Part shown: one piece after another, positions 37,370 through 47,290 of the stretch | Layout: the number at the start of each line of letters is the position of its first letter | Numbering within the stretch: the first letter of the stretch is position 1 | Source of the DNA: Pyrinomonadaceae bacterium | Lineage (GTDB): Bacteria > Acidobacteriota > Blastocatellia > Pyrinomonadales > Pyrinomonadaceae | Assembly: GCA_021228405.1 (NCBI GenBank) | Contig: JAJQRF010000001.1 | Location: forward strand, 1,130,428 to 1,194,427 | Length of the DNA: 64,000 nucleotides | Direction of reading: 5' to 3' | Program-made: the position numbers and the translations under genes | The notes under the pieces: generated by a model | What the model saw: the letters and a program-made list of their open reading frames with translations, nothing else | The model's database searches: none | What the model was told of the DNA's origin: nothing

Positions 37370-37398
37370 AGATTATGATTTTTATTTATGACTGTCAA
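37370..37398 (-). promoter_or_regulatory. Sigma-70-like promoter of the ilv leader
   Basis: Perfect TTGACA (minus strand, 37398-37393), 17-bp spacer, TAATCT (37375-37370). Confidence 0.8.
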
Positions 37399-37539
37399 GA
37401 CTTTTATTTAAATTTTCGGAAATAAAGTAATAAACAAGCTTCCGCCTGTTCTTAAAATAATAAAGACTTTCTTTTCCGGGATACACCGTCGGATTTGTTA
37501 GTTTGCCGGCTGTTTTGAATAAATGACGGCAAAGAAAAA

Positions 37540-37563
37540 AGCCATCTGAAAATTCAGATGGCT
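37540..37563 (-). terminator. Terminator of the first Oar-like receptor gene
   Basis: Perfect 11-bp stem AGCCATCTGAA/TTCAGATGGCT with a 2-nt loop, followed on the minus strand by seven Ts. Confidence 0.92.
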
Positions 37564-37585
37564 CAAAGCAGTTATGAAACTGTAA

Positions 37586-40500
37586 TTAGAATAATAAACG
37601 GAATCCGAATCTGACCGAACGCGGTCCTTGAATCGAATTTGTTTTATTGAAAAGTGCATAAACACCGGACCTTGCATTTGCAGCCAAAGCGGCAGAGCCA
37701 TTTCTTTGGAAACGACCTAAAGCCAATGAGTAAGCATTGTCCTGTGTAGATTCTTCAGCCGTAACAAGACCCCAGCTAGGATTCGTTAAATCATAGTTGG
37801 TAATGTTCAACAGATTATTTCTGGAAAGTTCGTTTTTCTCATCAAAAAGATTAAGAATATCCGACTCAACAACTAACGTGAATCTGTTGTCACGACCGAA
37901 TTTGTATCTGTGACGAATAGCAAAGTCCGTTTGCGTAAACGCTTGCGTGCGTCCCAAATCGCCACGTTTGGTCAACACGATCGTGTCGATGTTCAAGATA
38001 TCTACGGTTGTGGTCAAAGGCGTTCCGCTTTGAGCAGTTGTAAATACCTGAAACTCTGTGGTGTTGTTTTTGTTGAATCCGAATTTTTCCCAACCTAAGC
38101 TGTAAGCACCGTAGAATTTAAGTGCGTGCGGACGGTCTGTCGGCAATAAACCGTTATCCGGTCCGCCGGCAACTGTAAATCCGGCATGCGGTAAGTCAAA
38201 GTAGCGGTTGACGTTAGGACTCAAACGTCCGTCTTCATCCGAACTAGCCAAACCTGAATAGTTACCATACAAACGGCTGTAAGTATAGTTAAGGTTGAAA
38301 TAGTAGTTGTTAGCAAAACGTCTGTCTAAACGAAACTCCAATGCGTCGTATTGACGTTGCGGTTTCAGATTTAAAAGACCGTTTTGTTGTGCGATTTGTG
38401 AATACAATCCGCGTCCGGGATTACCGATAATGTAAGCTTCGCTGCCTGTTGAGGTCAGGAAACCTGCATCTTCGATTGCGAAATCTACTTGCTTACGGGT
38501 ATAACGACCGCTGGCAACGAAATCACGTCCCAAATCGCGTTCAAAAGTAACCGTGAATTCACTGTTACGGAAGGCTTTGAGATCAGGATCGATCGCACCG
38601 AATTCTAATCCCAAACCGCTGTTTGACGGAACACGGAAGTCAAGATCGCAACGAACACGTCCGAAGATCGGGGTGGTCGTACTCGGGCAGCTTCCGCCGA
38701 CAACTGCCGTTCCACCGCCTAAGATGTTTGCCGGTGTAAAGGTACCAATGGTGTCGCCGTCGAAGATTTCATAGAAGAAATCGTGGAAAAACTGTCCGCC
38801 GAACGAGCCGCGCGGCAGTTCATACTTGAATCTGTCATAGAACCAGCCGTAGAAAGCGGAAACTTTCGTTTTGCCATCTCCGGTCAAATCAAATGCCGCA
38901 CCAAGACGCGGTGCAATTTTGTCACCGAATCCGAATTTGAGTCCTACTAAACCTTCGGTAAAGCTCGGAACATCTTCACGCTCCGTTCTAATGCCGAGAT
39001 TTAAGGTCAAACGGTTAAAGGGCTGCCATTTATCCTGAATGTAAATGCCTTCGTTTTTACTGTTTACATCACCTTGCTCACGGAATTGTCTTAACAGACC
39101 GGCTCCGCGGGCATTCGGCGACGAAGGAATATCACGTCCTGAATATTGAGCAATCGATTGTCCATAACGGAAAACGATCTGGTCACGGGTTTGGCTCAAC
39201 AATTTGTTCGACAAACCGCTGTATTGATAGCCGCCTTTGAATTCGTGACGACCGCCAAAGCTTGAAACGATGAAGGTGGCATCGGCATCAAAGGTTCTGC
39301 GGCGGGTTGCGTCGAACAGAACGTTTGAATTTACGGGAAGACCGTTGTTGAATCCGCGGATACAACCAAACGATCCCGGGAACTGGACCGGGCTGGCAGA
39401 GCTACAGGTAACGCGCGGAGTTAAAACATCGCCGATTCCATAGCTGTCAAGTTTTTCATTCAAGAAATAGTGTCCTGCGCGAGCCGTCAAAATCAAGTTG
39501 CTCGTCGGGGTGTAAACAGCTTGTCCGGCAACGTTCTGCGAGTTTTCGCGACCGCCGCGCTGATTGTTGAAAGCCGCACCCGTCAAAGTTCCGTTGGTCG
39601 GCAATGACTCTAATGCGCTTGACCAAGCCGGAACGGGAGCACCTGTTCTGATGGTCGGATTATAGGTATATGATCCGCTCAGGCGTAATTTGCTGAAAGG
39701 CTGTGAATCAAGACGCAGAAAAGCGTATTCGTCTTTCTGTTTGATCGCATACTCTTCAATCGCTCCGGTGCGAACACGAGTTGTCGGATCCAAGTAGGTG
39801 ATTGTTCTGTTTCTGTTAAAAATTTGCGGTGTATAGCTGGTAAAAAACCAAACTCTGTCCTTGATGATCGGACCGCTCAAGTTAGCAGTCGGATAAAATC
39901 CGAGGTAGTTGTCACGTTGTGACGGAATATATTCGGCAGCATTCTGATTGTTCAGAATCAAAGCAACGCGACCGATCGGCTGTAATTTTGAAGGTTCAAA
40001 TTGAGCTCCGAATTCACCGTGAAATTCGTTTCCGCCGCCTTTTGTTACAACGTTAACCACGCCGCCCGTAGCACCGCCGTATTCAGCTTCAAAACCCGAA
40101 GATTTGATCTGAACTTCCTGAACCAATTGGAACGGCAAGTTGTTTTGCGAATTCAAAACACCTGTGCGAACGTCGGTAACTTCCTGACCGTCGATAATAA
40201 ATGTATTTTCCGAACCGCTCGATCCGTCAATCTGATATTGACCTGAAAGGGGTTCCGGACGTGTTGCCGGAGAAACCTTCAACACGCTGGCAAAGTTTGT
40301 TCCTTTCGGTAACAACTCTGCGGTTTGAGCCGAAATGTTAGTTTGAATTTTCGTTTCGGTCGTGTCCAGCGGAATAATGTTTGCCGAATCGTTGACGTTA
40401 ACAACAGTTGTTCCAGTTCCGACAGTTAACTCAATGCTGACAGGTGTGGCTTTACCCAATTCAACCTGAACATTTTCAACTATTTTCTCACCGAATCCGG

Positions 40501-40765
40501 CGGTTGCCGCAACAGTAATTTTGTAAATACCTGCAGGAATCTGCAAAATTCTTTGGAATCCTTCCCCGTCGGTTGTGACGGTTCTTTTGAAACCTGCAGT
40601 ATTACTCATATTTTCTACTGTTACAGTTGCACTGGGAACGACTGCTCCCTGCGGATCTGTAATAGTTACTTCTATTCTACCGACCGTTTCCTGTCCGAAA
40701 GCAAGCGCGCTTAAGAACAACAGCGTAGAAAATACTGAAAGCAACTTAGTAAATCTTTTAGTCAT
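37586..40765 (-). CDS. Oar-like TonB-dependent outer-membrane receptor 1
   Basis: 1059 residues. Signal peptide (about 1-25, ending ALAFGQ), a carboxypeptidase-regulatory-like beta-sandwich (about 28-115: VEVTITDPQGAVVPSATVTVEN...), a plug (about 125-240: IDGQEVTDVRTG...QIKSSGFEAEYGGATGGVVNVVTKGGGNEFHG) and a large beta-barrel ending in Phe (FGFRLLF). This is the Oar/SusC-like architecture amplified in Acidobacteriota; substrate unknown, probably oligosaccharides, peptides or an iron complex. ATG 40765 is chosen over 40780 because GGAG lies 9 nt before it and the upstream ATG overlaps that site. It is divergent from a second receptor across 769 bp. Confidence 0.9.
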   Translation of the reverse strand: MTKRFTKLLSVFSTLLFLSALAFGQETVGRIEVTITDPQGAVVPSATVTVENMSNTAGFKRTVTTDGEGFQRILQIPAGIYKITVAATAGFGEKIVENVQVELGKATPVSIELTVGTGTTVVNVNDSANIIPLDTTETKIQTNISAQTAELLPKGTNFASVLKVSPATRPEPLSGQYQIDGSSGSENTFIIDGQEVTDVRTGVLNSQNNLPFQLVQEVQIKSSGFEAEYGGATGGVVNVVTKGGGNEFHGEFGAQFEPSKLQPIGRVALILNNQNAAEYIPSQRDNYLGFYPTANLSGPIIKDRVWFFTSYTPQIFNRNRTITYLDPTTRVRTGAIEEYAIKQKDEYAFLRLDSQPFSKLRLSGSYTYNPTIRTGAPVPAWSSALESLPTNGTLTGAAFNNQRGGRENSQNVAGQAVYTPTSNLILTARAGHYFLNEKLDSYGIGDVLTPRVTCSSASPVQFPGSFGCIRGFNNGLPVNSNVLFDATRRRTFDADATFIVSSFGGRHEFKGGYQYSGLSNKLLSQTRDQIVFRYGQSIAQYSGRDIPSSPNARGAGLLRQFREQGDVNSKNEGIYIQDKWQPFNRLTLNLGIRTEREDVPSFTEGLVGLKFGFGDKIAPRLGAAFDLTGDGKTKVSAFYGWFYDRFKYELPRGSFGGQFFHDFFYEIFDGDTIGTFTPANILGGGTAVVGGSCPSTTTPIFGRVRCDLDFRVPSNSGLGLEFGAIDPDLKAFRNSEFTVTFERDLGRDFVASGRYTRKQVDFAIEDAGFLTSTGSEAYIIGNPGRGLYSQIAQQNGLLNLKPQRQYDALEFRLDRRFANNYYFNLNYTYSRLYGNYSGLASSDEDGRLSPNVNRYFDLPHAGFTVAGGPDNGLLPTDRPHALKFYGAYSLGWEKFGFNKNNTTEFQVFTTAQSGTPLTTTVDILNIDTIVLTKRGDLGRTQAFTQTDFAIRHRYKFGRDNRFTLVVESDILNLFDEKNELSRNNLLNITNYDLTNPSWGLVTAEESTQDNAYSLALGRFQRNGSAALAANARSGVYALFNKTNSIQGPRSVRFGFRLLF

Positions 40766-41534
40766 TTTTATTTGCTCCATTAATTTATATTGCGACTTAC
40801 GGCTATCTGTAAAAATTTAGTTAAATTTAAAGCTTTGTAAGTCTACTTAATCTTCAACGATTGACAGATACAATTTAGATACCAGTTTAATTTCCCCTTA
40901 TTATAATTATAAAAACTCTTGTAAACACTAGAATTAAACGTCATTTGCAGGACATTAACCGTTTACGCAACCCTTTCCGTGCTCCAATTTTTCGGATTTT
41001 ATTCATTAAATTGAATTTAGCCAAGGACTTTCAAAGGTGAGTAAAAACCGCCCGAAGCCGTTTAATACGCAACCAAATTATCTTTAAGATTGATTTCCGA
41101 TGATTATATTTTTTCTCTGCCGATTGAAAACCTAACTTTATTTCTTACGCTTATTTTTTATCAGATTAGTAAAGTCGACTTTATCACTGCATTTACTAAA
41201 AGTAGATTTAACATAATCAGGTTTAAAAACCGATCAATTTCGGCTTCGTTCGCTTGAAACGCCAAATCACGAAAGCATTGATTGAAATTCATTTCAACTT
41301 CTGGATATCAGTCAATATTTTGGATAATTTATTTGCTTTAATATTTCCTATTTTAACTTTAAGTGTTGGGAATGCGAACCTTAACCCGACTTTAGTGAAA
41401 AGGCACGACAATTGCTATTTTTCTAAACGATTTAGTGTTAGTTGAATCCAATTTTTAATATTACATTGCTCGAAATGTTAAGAATCATCTCAATTAACCT
41501 GTCCCGAAATAAGATATTAAGGAAATCTAAAAAT
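40766..41534. other. Long divergent intergenic region between two receptor genes
   Basis: About 770 bp of AT-rich DNA with no supportable gene. TATAAT-like sequence (TTATAATTATAA) lies at 40907-40918, about 145 bp before receptor 1; spacing to a clear -35 is poor. No long repeat or convincing operator was found. Confidence 0.5.
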
Positions 41535-44500
41535 ATGAAAAATAACTTTAAAGTTGTTGTCGTTTCATTATTTGCAATCTGCTCGATGCTTTTTGCAAGT
41601 ATTGCGATGGCGCAATCTTCTACAACTGGTAACGTTGAAGGTGTAGTGACCGACGCGAACGGTGCTGTTGTGCCGAATGCCACTGTAACGATCAGCGGCA
41701 GCAATTTGCTCCGTCCGCAAACCACTACTACCGACAGCGATGGTAATTATCGGTTTCTTCAAGTCCCGCCGGGCAGATATACTCTTTCAGTAACTGCCGA
41801 CACCGCCGGATTTGAAGCCTACAAACAAGAAAATATTGAAGTAAATTTGTCGAGAACAACCAGCGTTAACGCAACTTTGGCAGCCAAAGGCACCAGCGTC
41901 AGCGTTGATGTTCAAGGCGGAGATGTCGGTGTCGATGTAACCAACAATACGTCGGGAACAAACGTTTCAACCGATTTCTTCTCAAAAATCCCGACCGCCA
42001 GAACCGTTCAATCTCTTTACACGATCGCTCCGACTGTTGCTCGTTCAGGTCTGAGAGATGCGTCGGGTAGAGACCGCGACCCTTCGGTTGCAGGTTCATC
42101 GGGTCCTGAAAACAACTACATTCTCGACGGCGTTAACACGACCGACCCCGCCTTCGGTGGTTCGGGTGCTAACCTGCCTTTCGAGTTCGTTCAGGAAGTC
42201 GAAGTTAAAACCGGTTCATACGGTGCCGAATACGGTCTTTCGACCGGCGGAATTTTCAACGTCATTACCAAATCAGGCGGAAACGAATTCCACGGTGACG
42301 TATTCACTTACTTTTCAGACAAGAGCTTCGTCCGTGACACGAAAAATCTTCCGTTCACCGGATTGGCTCCGAACGGTTTCTCCGAAGTTGATGCCGGCGT
42401 TGACATCGGCGGTCCGATCATCAAAAACAAACTTACGTTCTTCGCGGCATTCAACCCGCAATTCAGAACGAACAATTATCTGACGCAAACCTTCCGTCAG
42501 GATGTTGAAAACAAAATCAAAACCCCGTTCTATGCAGGTAAACTTACCTGGTTGGTTAACAACAAGCACACCTTCACGGCTTCGACATTCGGCGATTTCA
42601 CAAATGAAAAAGGTCATTTGTTCGCAGGTTCGGGCTTTGGTGCAAACCTGAACAGCTTTCAGGGCGAACGTCAAACGGGCGGTTCAAACTATGCTTTCAG
42701 ATTAAACTCGGCATTCACGCAAAACTGGATCGGCGAGTTTTCGGTCGGACTTCACTTTCAGGAAAACAACGTAATCCCTGAATCGTCGGTTAACACCCGC
42801 GCTTTAATCACGGATAACTTTGCAGTTCTGAGAAGCAATGGAACCGTTGCTCCGGTAACGGAAAGCGGTATTTTGGCGACATCGACCGCAGTCGGTTTTG
42901 TCGACTACGTTTATTCGCCGGGCGGTTCGCTCCAGAGAAACTATGTCAGAGACGGTTTCGGTCTTTATCAAGATCAAACCCGCGACCGATTTGAAATTGC
43001 GGCAAGATTGCAAAATCTGGTCGGCAAACACACCTTCAAATACGGTTTTGAGTATTATCAAAACAAATACGTGATTGACCAAACCTCGACCGGTCCGGCA
43101 AATACTTTTGCCAACCCGTTGAATGTGGCATCGAGCACTTTGACGACCGGCGACAACGTAGTTAACGGCTTCCGCGTGACAAACAACTTCAGCGTCTGCA
43201 CCACGCGCGGCACACAGATCGTTTGTCCTTCGGCGACCGCAACCGCAATCCTGTCTTCGCTTCCGGCGGCTAACCTGCCCGCAGGCATCACTTCGGTTGT
43301 CACCGATGCGATCACCGCGGCTGAAGTTAACAACAACCCGTTTCTCGTTCGTGCTTCAACGCGCGTTCGCGACTTCAAATTGAATGCAGACACGAAAACA
43401 AACGTTGAGAGCTTCTACATTCAAGACGATTACAAAGTTTCAAAATACTTTCAGATTAACCTGGGCGGACGTTGGGACTTCCAACAAGCTCTCGGAAACG
43501 GTGGACAAACTTATTTGAAATTGAACGATTTCAAAGCTAACTTCCAACCGCGTGTCGGCTTCATCTGGGATTTCACCGGAAAAGGAAACGGTAAAGTTTA
43601 TGCAAACTATGCACGTTATCTGGAAACCCCGATTCCGCTCGACATTAACGTTCGCGCCGGTAGCGAAAACAGCCAAACGGATAAAAACTTCAACGTTAAC
43701 CGTTTGAACGCTCCGCTCAATGCGACGATCGCAAGCGGATTTGCAACCCGTAATCTGGGTTCGCACCCGACCCCGATCGACCAAGGCTTGAGACCGCAAA
43801 CCGTTAATGAATGGAACTTGGGCTTTGAATATCAATTAATGAAAAACTACACCTTCGGCGCACGCGGTATCTATCGCGCTCAAGGTTCGGTTATCGAAGA
43901 CGGTTCATTCGACGATGGTGACAACTACTTCCTGTTCAACCCCGGCGAAATCCGTCCCGGCGATAATACAACTGAAGAACGCGCTTGCGGAGATCCGGCT
44001 ATCGGATGTTTCGGACGTGCTCGCCGTTACTACAGAGCAATGGAATTTACATTGAACAGAAGATTTTCAGACAACTATCAGTTTGTGGCTTCTTATGTTT
44101 ATTCGAGCTTGATCGGTAACTATGAAGGTCTTTTCAGAAACGATAACGGACAATCAGATCCGAACATCACTTCTTTGTTCGATTTGGTAAGCCTTTTGAA
44201 AAATACATATGGTCGCCTGCCGAATGACCGTCCGCATCAGTTCAAATTCAACGGAAGCTATGAACTGCCGTTCAAACTTTCGCTTTCAGGAAACTTCTAT
44301 GTTCAGTCGGGTATTCCTTTTAACCAACTGATTCCCCATCCTGTTTATGGAAACAACGAAGGATTCGGAGTTCCGCGCGGAACGGCGATCATCCCGACAG
44401 TCAACCTTCCGGGTGCTGCCGGCGGTGTTTCGAGTGCAATCGGCAAGAGCCGCACACCGACCACCTGGAACCTCGATTTGGGAGCAAACTACCCGATTCG

Positions 44501-44702
44501 TTTGAGCGAAAAAACTTCGCTTCGCTTGTCGGCTGATTGGTTCAACGTTACCAACACGCAACGTGCTGTGACCTTGGATCAAACGTTCCTGATCAACAGC
44601 GGTGTTACGGGTGTTGCACCTGTCAGCAATCCGTTCTACGGCACGGGAACTATTTTCCAATTCCCGTCAGCCTTTAGACTCGGTGCTAAATTTACTTTCT
44701 AA
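41535..44702 (+). CDS. Oar-like TonB-dependent outer-membrane receptor 2
   Basis: 1055 residues. Signal peptide (about 1-26, ending SIAMAQ), carboxypeptidase-regulatory-like domain (about 30-115: VEGVVTDANGAVVPNATVTISG), plug (ENNYILDGVNTTDPAFGGSG...VKTGSYGAEYGLSTGGIFNVITKSGGNEFHGD) and a barrel ending in Phe (LGAKFTF). ATG 41535 follows AAGGAAATC and gives a normal signal peptide; a longer frame from 41442 would add 31 residues before it. Same architecture as receptor 1, but the sequences differ throughout, so this is an old paralogue or separate subfamily. Followed by its own terminator. Confidence 0.9.
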   Translation: MKNNFKVVVVSLFAICSMLFASIAMAQSSTTGNVEGVVTDANGAVVPNATVTISGSNLLRPQTTTTDSDGNYRFLQVPPGRYTLSVTADTAGFEAYKQENIEVNLSRTTSVNATLAAKGTSVSVDVQGGDVGVDVTNNTSGTNVSTDFFSKIPTARTVQSLYTIAPTVARSGLRDASGRDRDPSVAGSSGPENNYILDGVNTTDPAFGGSGANLPFEFVQEVEVKTGSYGAEYGLSTGGIFNVITKSGGNEFHGDVFTYFSDKSFVRDTKNLPFTGLAPNGFSEVDAGVDIGGPIIKNKLTFFAAFNPQFRTNNYLTQTFRQDVENKIKTPFYAGKLTWLVNNKHTFTASTFGDFTNEKGHLFAGSGFGANLNSFQGERQTGGSNYAFRLNSAFTQNWIGEFSVGLHFQENNVIPESSVNTRALITDNFAVLRSNGTVAPVTESGILATSTAVGFVDYVYSPGGSLQRNYVRDGFGLYQDQTRDRFEIAARLQNLVGKHTFKYGFEYYQNKYVIDQTSTGPANTFANPLNVASSTLTTGDNVVNGFRVTNNFSVCTTRGTQIVCPSATATAILSSLPAANLPAGITSVVTDAITAAEVNNNPFLVRASTRVRDFKLNADTKTNVESFYIQDDYKVSKYFQINLGGRWDFQQALGNGGQTYLKLNDFKANFQPRVGFIWDFTGKGNGKVYANYARYLETPIPLDINVRAGSENSQTDKNFNVNRLNAPLNATIASGFATRNLGSHPTPIDQGLRPQTVNEWNLGFEYQLMKNYTFGARGIYRAQGSVIEDGSFDDGDNYFLFNPGEIRPGDNTTEERACGDPAIGCFGRARRYYRAMEFTLNRRFSDNYQFVASYVYSSLIGNYEGLFRNDNGQSDPNITSLFDLVSLLKNTYGRLPNDRPHQFKFNGSYELPFKLSLSGNFYVQSGIPFNQLIPHPVYGNNEGFGVPRGTAIIPTVNLPGAAGGVSSAIGKSRTPTTWNLDLGANYPIRLSEKTSLRLSADWFNVTNTQRAVTLDQTFLINSGVTGVAPVSNPFYGTGTIFQFPSAFRLGAKFTF

Positions 44703-44736
44703 TCGAAATAAATTTAACACTTGCAGTTAATTTGAA

Positions 44737-44762
44737 AGGAGGGTTCAATCCCTCCTTTTTTT
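44737..44762 (+). terminator. Terminator of receptor 2
   Basis: Perfect 7-bp GC-rich stem AGGAGGG/CCCTCCT, 6-nt loop, then a run of Ts. Confidence 0.92.
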
Positions 44763-44893
44763 ATTTTCAACCCGCGATGTTTCTGATATTATGTTGAAAC
44801 ATTAAAATAGAATAATTTACGAAACAGAGTCAGTTTTTTCTGAAAACCGTGCTGCTTTCGTGAAGCTGAACAATAAACCGGCAAGGAGAATAT

Positions 44894-45922
44894 ATGAAGT
44901 TTGATTTGAGAAGCGTGACGGCAATTTTCCCTTTATGTTTTGTTCTATTTCTGACAACTTTCAGCCACGGGCAGATCGGTTCAAATATTTCCGGCACGGG
45001 CGGCAGACACGTCATTCAGGGAAGCGTCTTTCTGCCGGGCGGACAACGTCCCGAAACGCCCGTCAACGTTCAGCTTACCAGCAACATTTTCACGCCTTTA
45101 AGCGTTTTCACCGATAAAAGCGGCAACTTTTCATTTACTTCTCTCTCGCCCGGAACTTACGCGATAGTCGTCGATGCGGGAGAAGGTTTTGAAACCGCCC
45201 GCGAATATGTCACGCTCGATCCCGACATTACGCCGACGCGCACCACCGCTTCGTCAAAAACGGTGACGATTCCCGTTTATCTTCAATTCAAAACAGGCGA
45301 AAGATTAAATAATCAGGTCATCAATGCGAAATTGGCGGCGGTTCCCGACAGTGCGAAAAAACTTTTCGAGAAAGGAATCAAACTGGTTCGTGAAGAAAAG
45401 ATCGACGCGGCAATTTCCGAGCTCGAAAAATCCGTCGCGATCTACCCGCAATTTTTTATCGCGCAGACCGAACTCGGAAAGCTCTATTTGAAAAAAGGCA
45501 ATGCCAAGGATGCCGCAAAAGCCTTCAAAGCATCGCTCGCCGTCGAACCGAACAACTTTGACACAAAACTAAATTACGGCATCGCATTACTGAACGAAAA
45601 CGATTTTGAAGCCGCCGAAAAAATGCTCAAGGAATCTTTGACGATCAACCAAAATGCCGTCACGCCGCATTTGTATCTGGGCATCACCTTGATGAAATTA
45701 AAAAAACTCGACGAAGCGCAGAAGGAGTTGGAATTGACGGTAAATATGAAAAAGGAAAAGGATTTTCCCGTCGCACACAAATATCTGGGCGGAATCTACT
45801 GGGCAAAACAGCAATATGCGTTAGCGGCGAACGAGCTCGAAAAGTTCGTCAAGTTTTCGCCGCAGTCCGCCGAAACCGACAAGATTCGCGAAACCATCAA
45901 GGAACTGCGTTCCAAAAATTAA
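44894..45922 (+). CDS. Secreted TPR protein with carboxypeptidase-regulatory-like domain
   Basis: 342 residues. Signal peptide (about 1-26, ending SHGQ); a beta-sandwich (about 38-130: VIQGSVFLPGGQRPETPVNVQLTS...GNFSFTSLSPGTYAIVVDA) similar to the N-terminal domain of the neighbouring receptors; then four to five tetratricopeptide repeats (about 155-340: AAISELEKSVAIYP, GNAKDAAKAFKASLAVEPNN, NDFEAAEKMLKESLTINQN, KKLDEAQKELELTVNMKKE, QQYALAANELEKFVKFSPQ). Probably a periplasmic or surface scaffold. Ribosome binding site AAGGAG. Confidence 0.82.
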   Translation: MKFDLRSVTAIFPLCFVLFLTTFSHGQIGSNISGTGGRHVIQGSVFLPGGQRPETPVNVQLTSNIFTPLSVFTDKSGNFSFTSLSPGTYAIVVDAGEGFETAREYVTLDPDITPTRTTASSKTVTIPVYLQFKTGERLNNQVINAKLAAVPDSAKKLFEKGIKLVREEKIDAAISELEKSVAIYPQFFIAQTELGKLYLKKGNAKDAAKAFKASLAVEPNNFDTKLNYGIALLNENDFEAAEKMLKESLTINQNAVTPHLYLGITLMKLKKLDEAQKELELTVNMKKEKDFPVAHKYLGGIYWAKQQYALAANELEKFVKFSPQSAETDKIRETIKELRSKN

Positions 45923-46006
45923 ACCAAACGCGCAAACGAATTTTGAATCTTTTCTAAATAGCCGATAATTTGTAGAATTTATCTAAAAGTTTCTTTGGAG
46001 AAATAA

Positions 46007-47290
46007 TTGTCAGAAAAGATTTACCGCGATTCGGTTCATAACATCATCCGCCTGAAAACCGACACGGACGAAGGAAAACTTCTCGTTCGTTTGATCGATA
46101 CGGCTGAATTTCAGCGGTTGCGGCGCGTTCGCCAGCTTGGACTGGCATATTTTGCATATCAGGCGGCGGAACATTCGCGGTTCACGCACAGTTTGGGCGC
46201 GCTTCATCTCGCCACACGAATTCTCGCAAAACTCGAATTAAGCTACAAAATTTCCGACGAAGCGAAAACCGCCGTTCGCTGTGCCGCGCTTTTGCACGAC
46301 ATCGGACACGGCGCATTTTCGCACGTCATCGAAAAAATTCTCGGATTTCACCACGAAGATTTTACGATCGAAGCCGTTTTGAGCGATGAAACGGAAGTCG
46401 GCAAAACTTTACGCGCATATTCCGCAACGCTTCCCGAAAATGTTGCGGGCATCATTCGCGGAACCTTCAAACCGACCGCGCTTGCACAGCTTGTTTCTTC
46501 TCAACTCGACGTTGACCGGATGGATTATCTGCTTCGCGACAGTTTAATGACGGGCGCGAAATATGGGATTTTCGATCTCGAATGGATCATCAAATCGCTC
46601 GAAATCGACGAAGAAAATGATCGTTTGTTCGTGTCGGCGCGTGGACTTTATGCAGTCGAAGATTATTTACAGGCGCGGTATTATATGTTTCGGCAGGTTT
46701 ATTTTCACCGCACTTTGCGTTCCGCCGAATCGATTTTGCGTTCGCTTTTGAAACGCGCTCTGGAGGTTTTTCAAAACGGCGGAAACGTTTGGTGTGCAAA
46801 AGGAACGGCGTTTGAAAAAGTTTTGAAGGGCGCGAAACTTTTACTTTCCGAACATCTCGAACTCGACGACACGGATGTTTTCTTTCACATCAAGCAGTGG
46901 CAAAATTCGGACGACGCGATTCTTGCCGATCTGTCGGGGCGTTTTTTGAATCGGCGGCTTTTCAAGGCTTTCGATCTCGATATGCCCGAAGCCGAACGCG
47001 CCGAATTTCTCGAAAAGGCGCGGAAAATTACGGCTGACGGCGGGTTCGAGGCGGATTATTATTTTATCGAAGACCGTTCGCGTGATGTCGCTTATTATTT
47101 TTACACGGCGAAACACAGCGAATCGAAAAATCAAATCTACGTGCAGGACGGATTTTCGCGCCCGCAGATCAGGGAGATTTCCGAAATAAGCGCGGCGGTG
47201 CGCGGGCTTCAGAAAGGTTTCGAGATGCACCGCGTTTGCTTTCCGGCGGAGTTAAAAGACGAAATTGCGAAGATTTATCATCAGAAATAG
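46007..47290 (+). CDS. HD-domain phosphohydrolase (dGTPase-like)
   Basis: 427 residues. N-terminal HD domain: HSRFTHSLG with His61, ALLHDIGHGAFSH with His97-Asp98, and VDRMDYLLRDS supplying the later metal aspartate. These are the features of the dNTP triphosphohydrolase/YdhJ-like family. Nucleotide hydrolysis is expected; the exact substrate is unknown. The start is TTG 46007, preceded by TTTGGAG at a good distance; no ATG fits. Confidence 0.87.
   Translation: MSEKIYRDSVHNIIRLKTDTDEGKLLVRLIDTAEFQRLRRVRQLGLAYFAYQAAEHSRFTHSLGALHLATRILAKLELSYKISDEAKTAVRCAALLHDIGHGAFSHVIEKILGFHHEDFTIEAVLSDETEVGKTLRAYSATLPENVAGIIRGTFKPTALAQLVSSQLDVDRMDYLLRDSLMTGAKYGIFDLEWIIKSLEIDEENDRLFVSARGLYAVEDYLQARYYMFRQVYFHRTLRSAESILRSLLKRALEVFQNGGNVWCAKGTAFEKVLKGAKLLLSEHLELDDTDVFFHIKQWQNSDDAILADLSGRFLNRRLFKAFDLDMPEAERAEFLEKARKITADGGFEADYYFIEDRSRDVAYYFYTAKHSESKNQIYVQDGFSRPQIREISEISAAVRGLQKGFEMHRVCFPAELKDEIAKIYHQK

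Noticed and set aside
37192..37425. Plus-strand open frame over the ilv leader
   Set aside because: It is the complement of the leader peptide and attenuator; the minus-strand reading explains the sequence far better.
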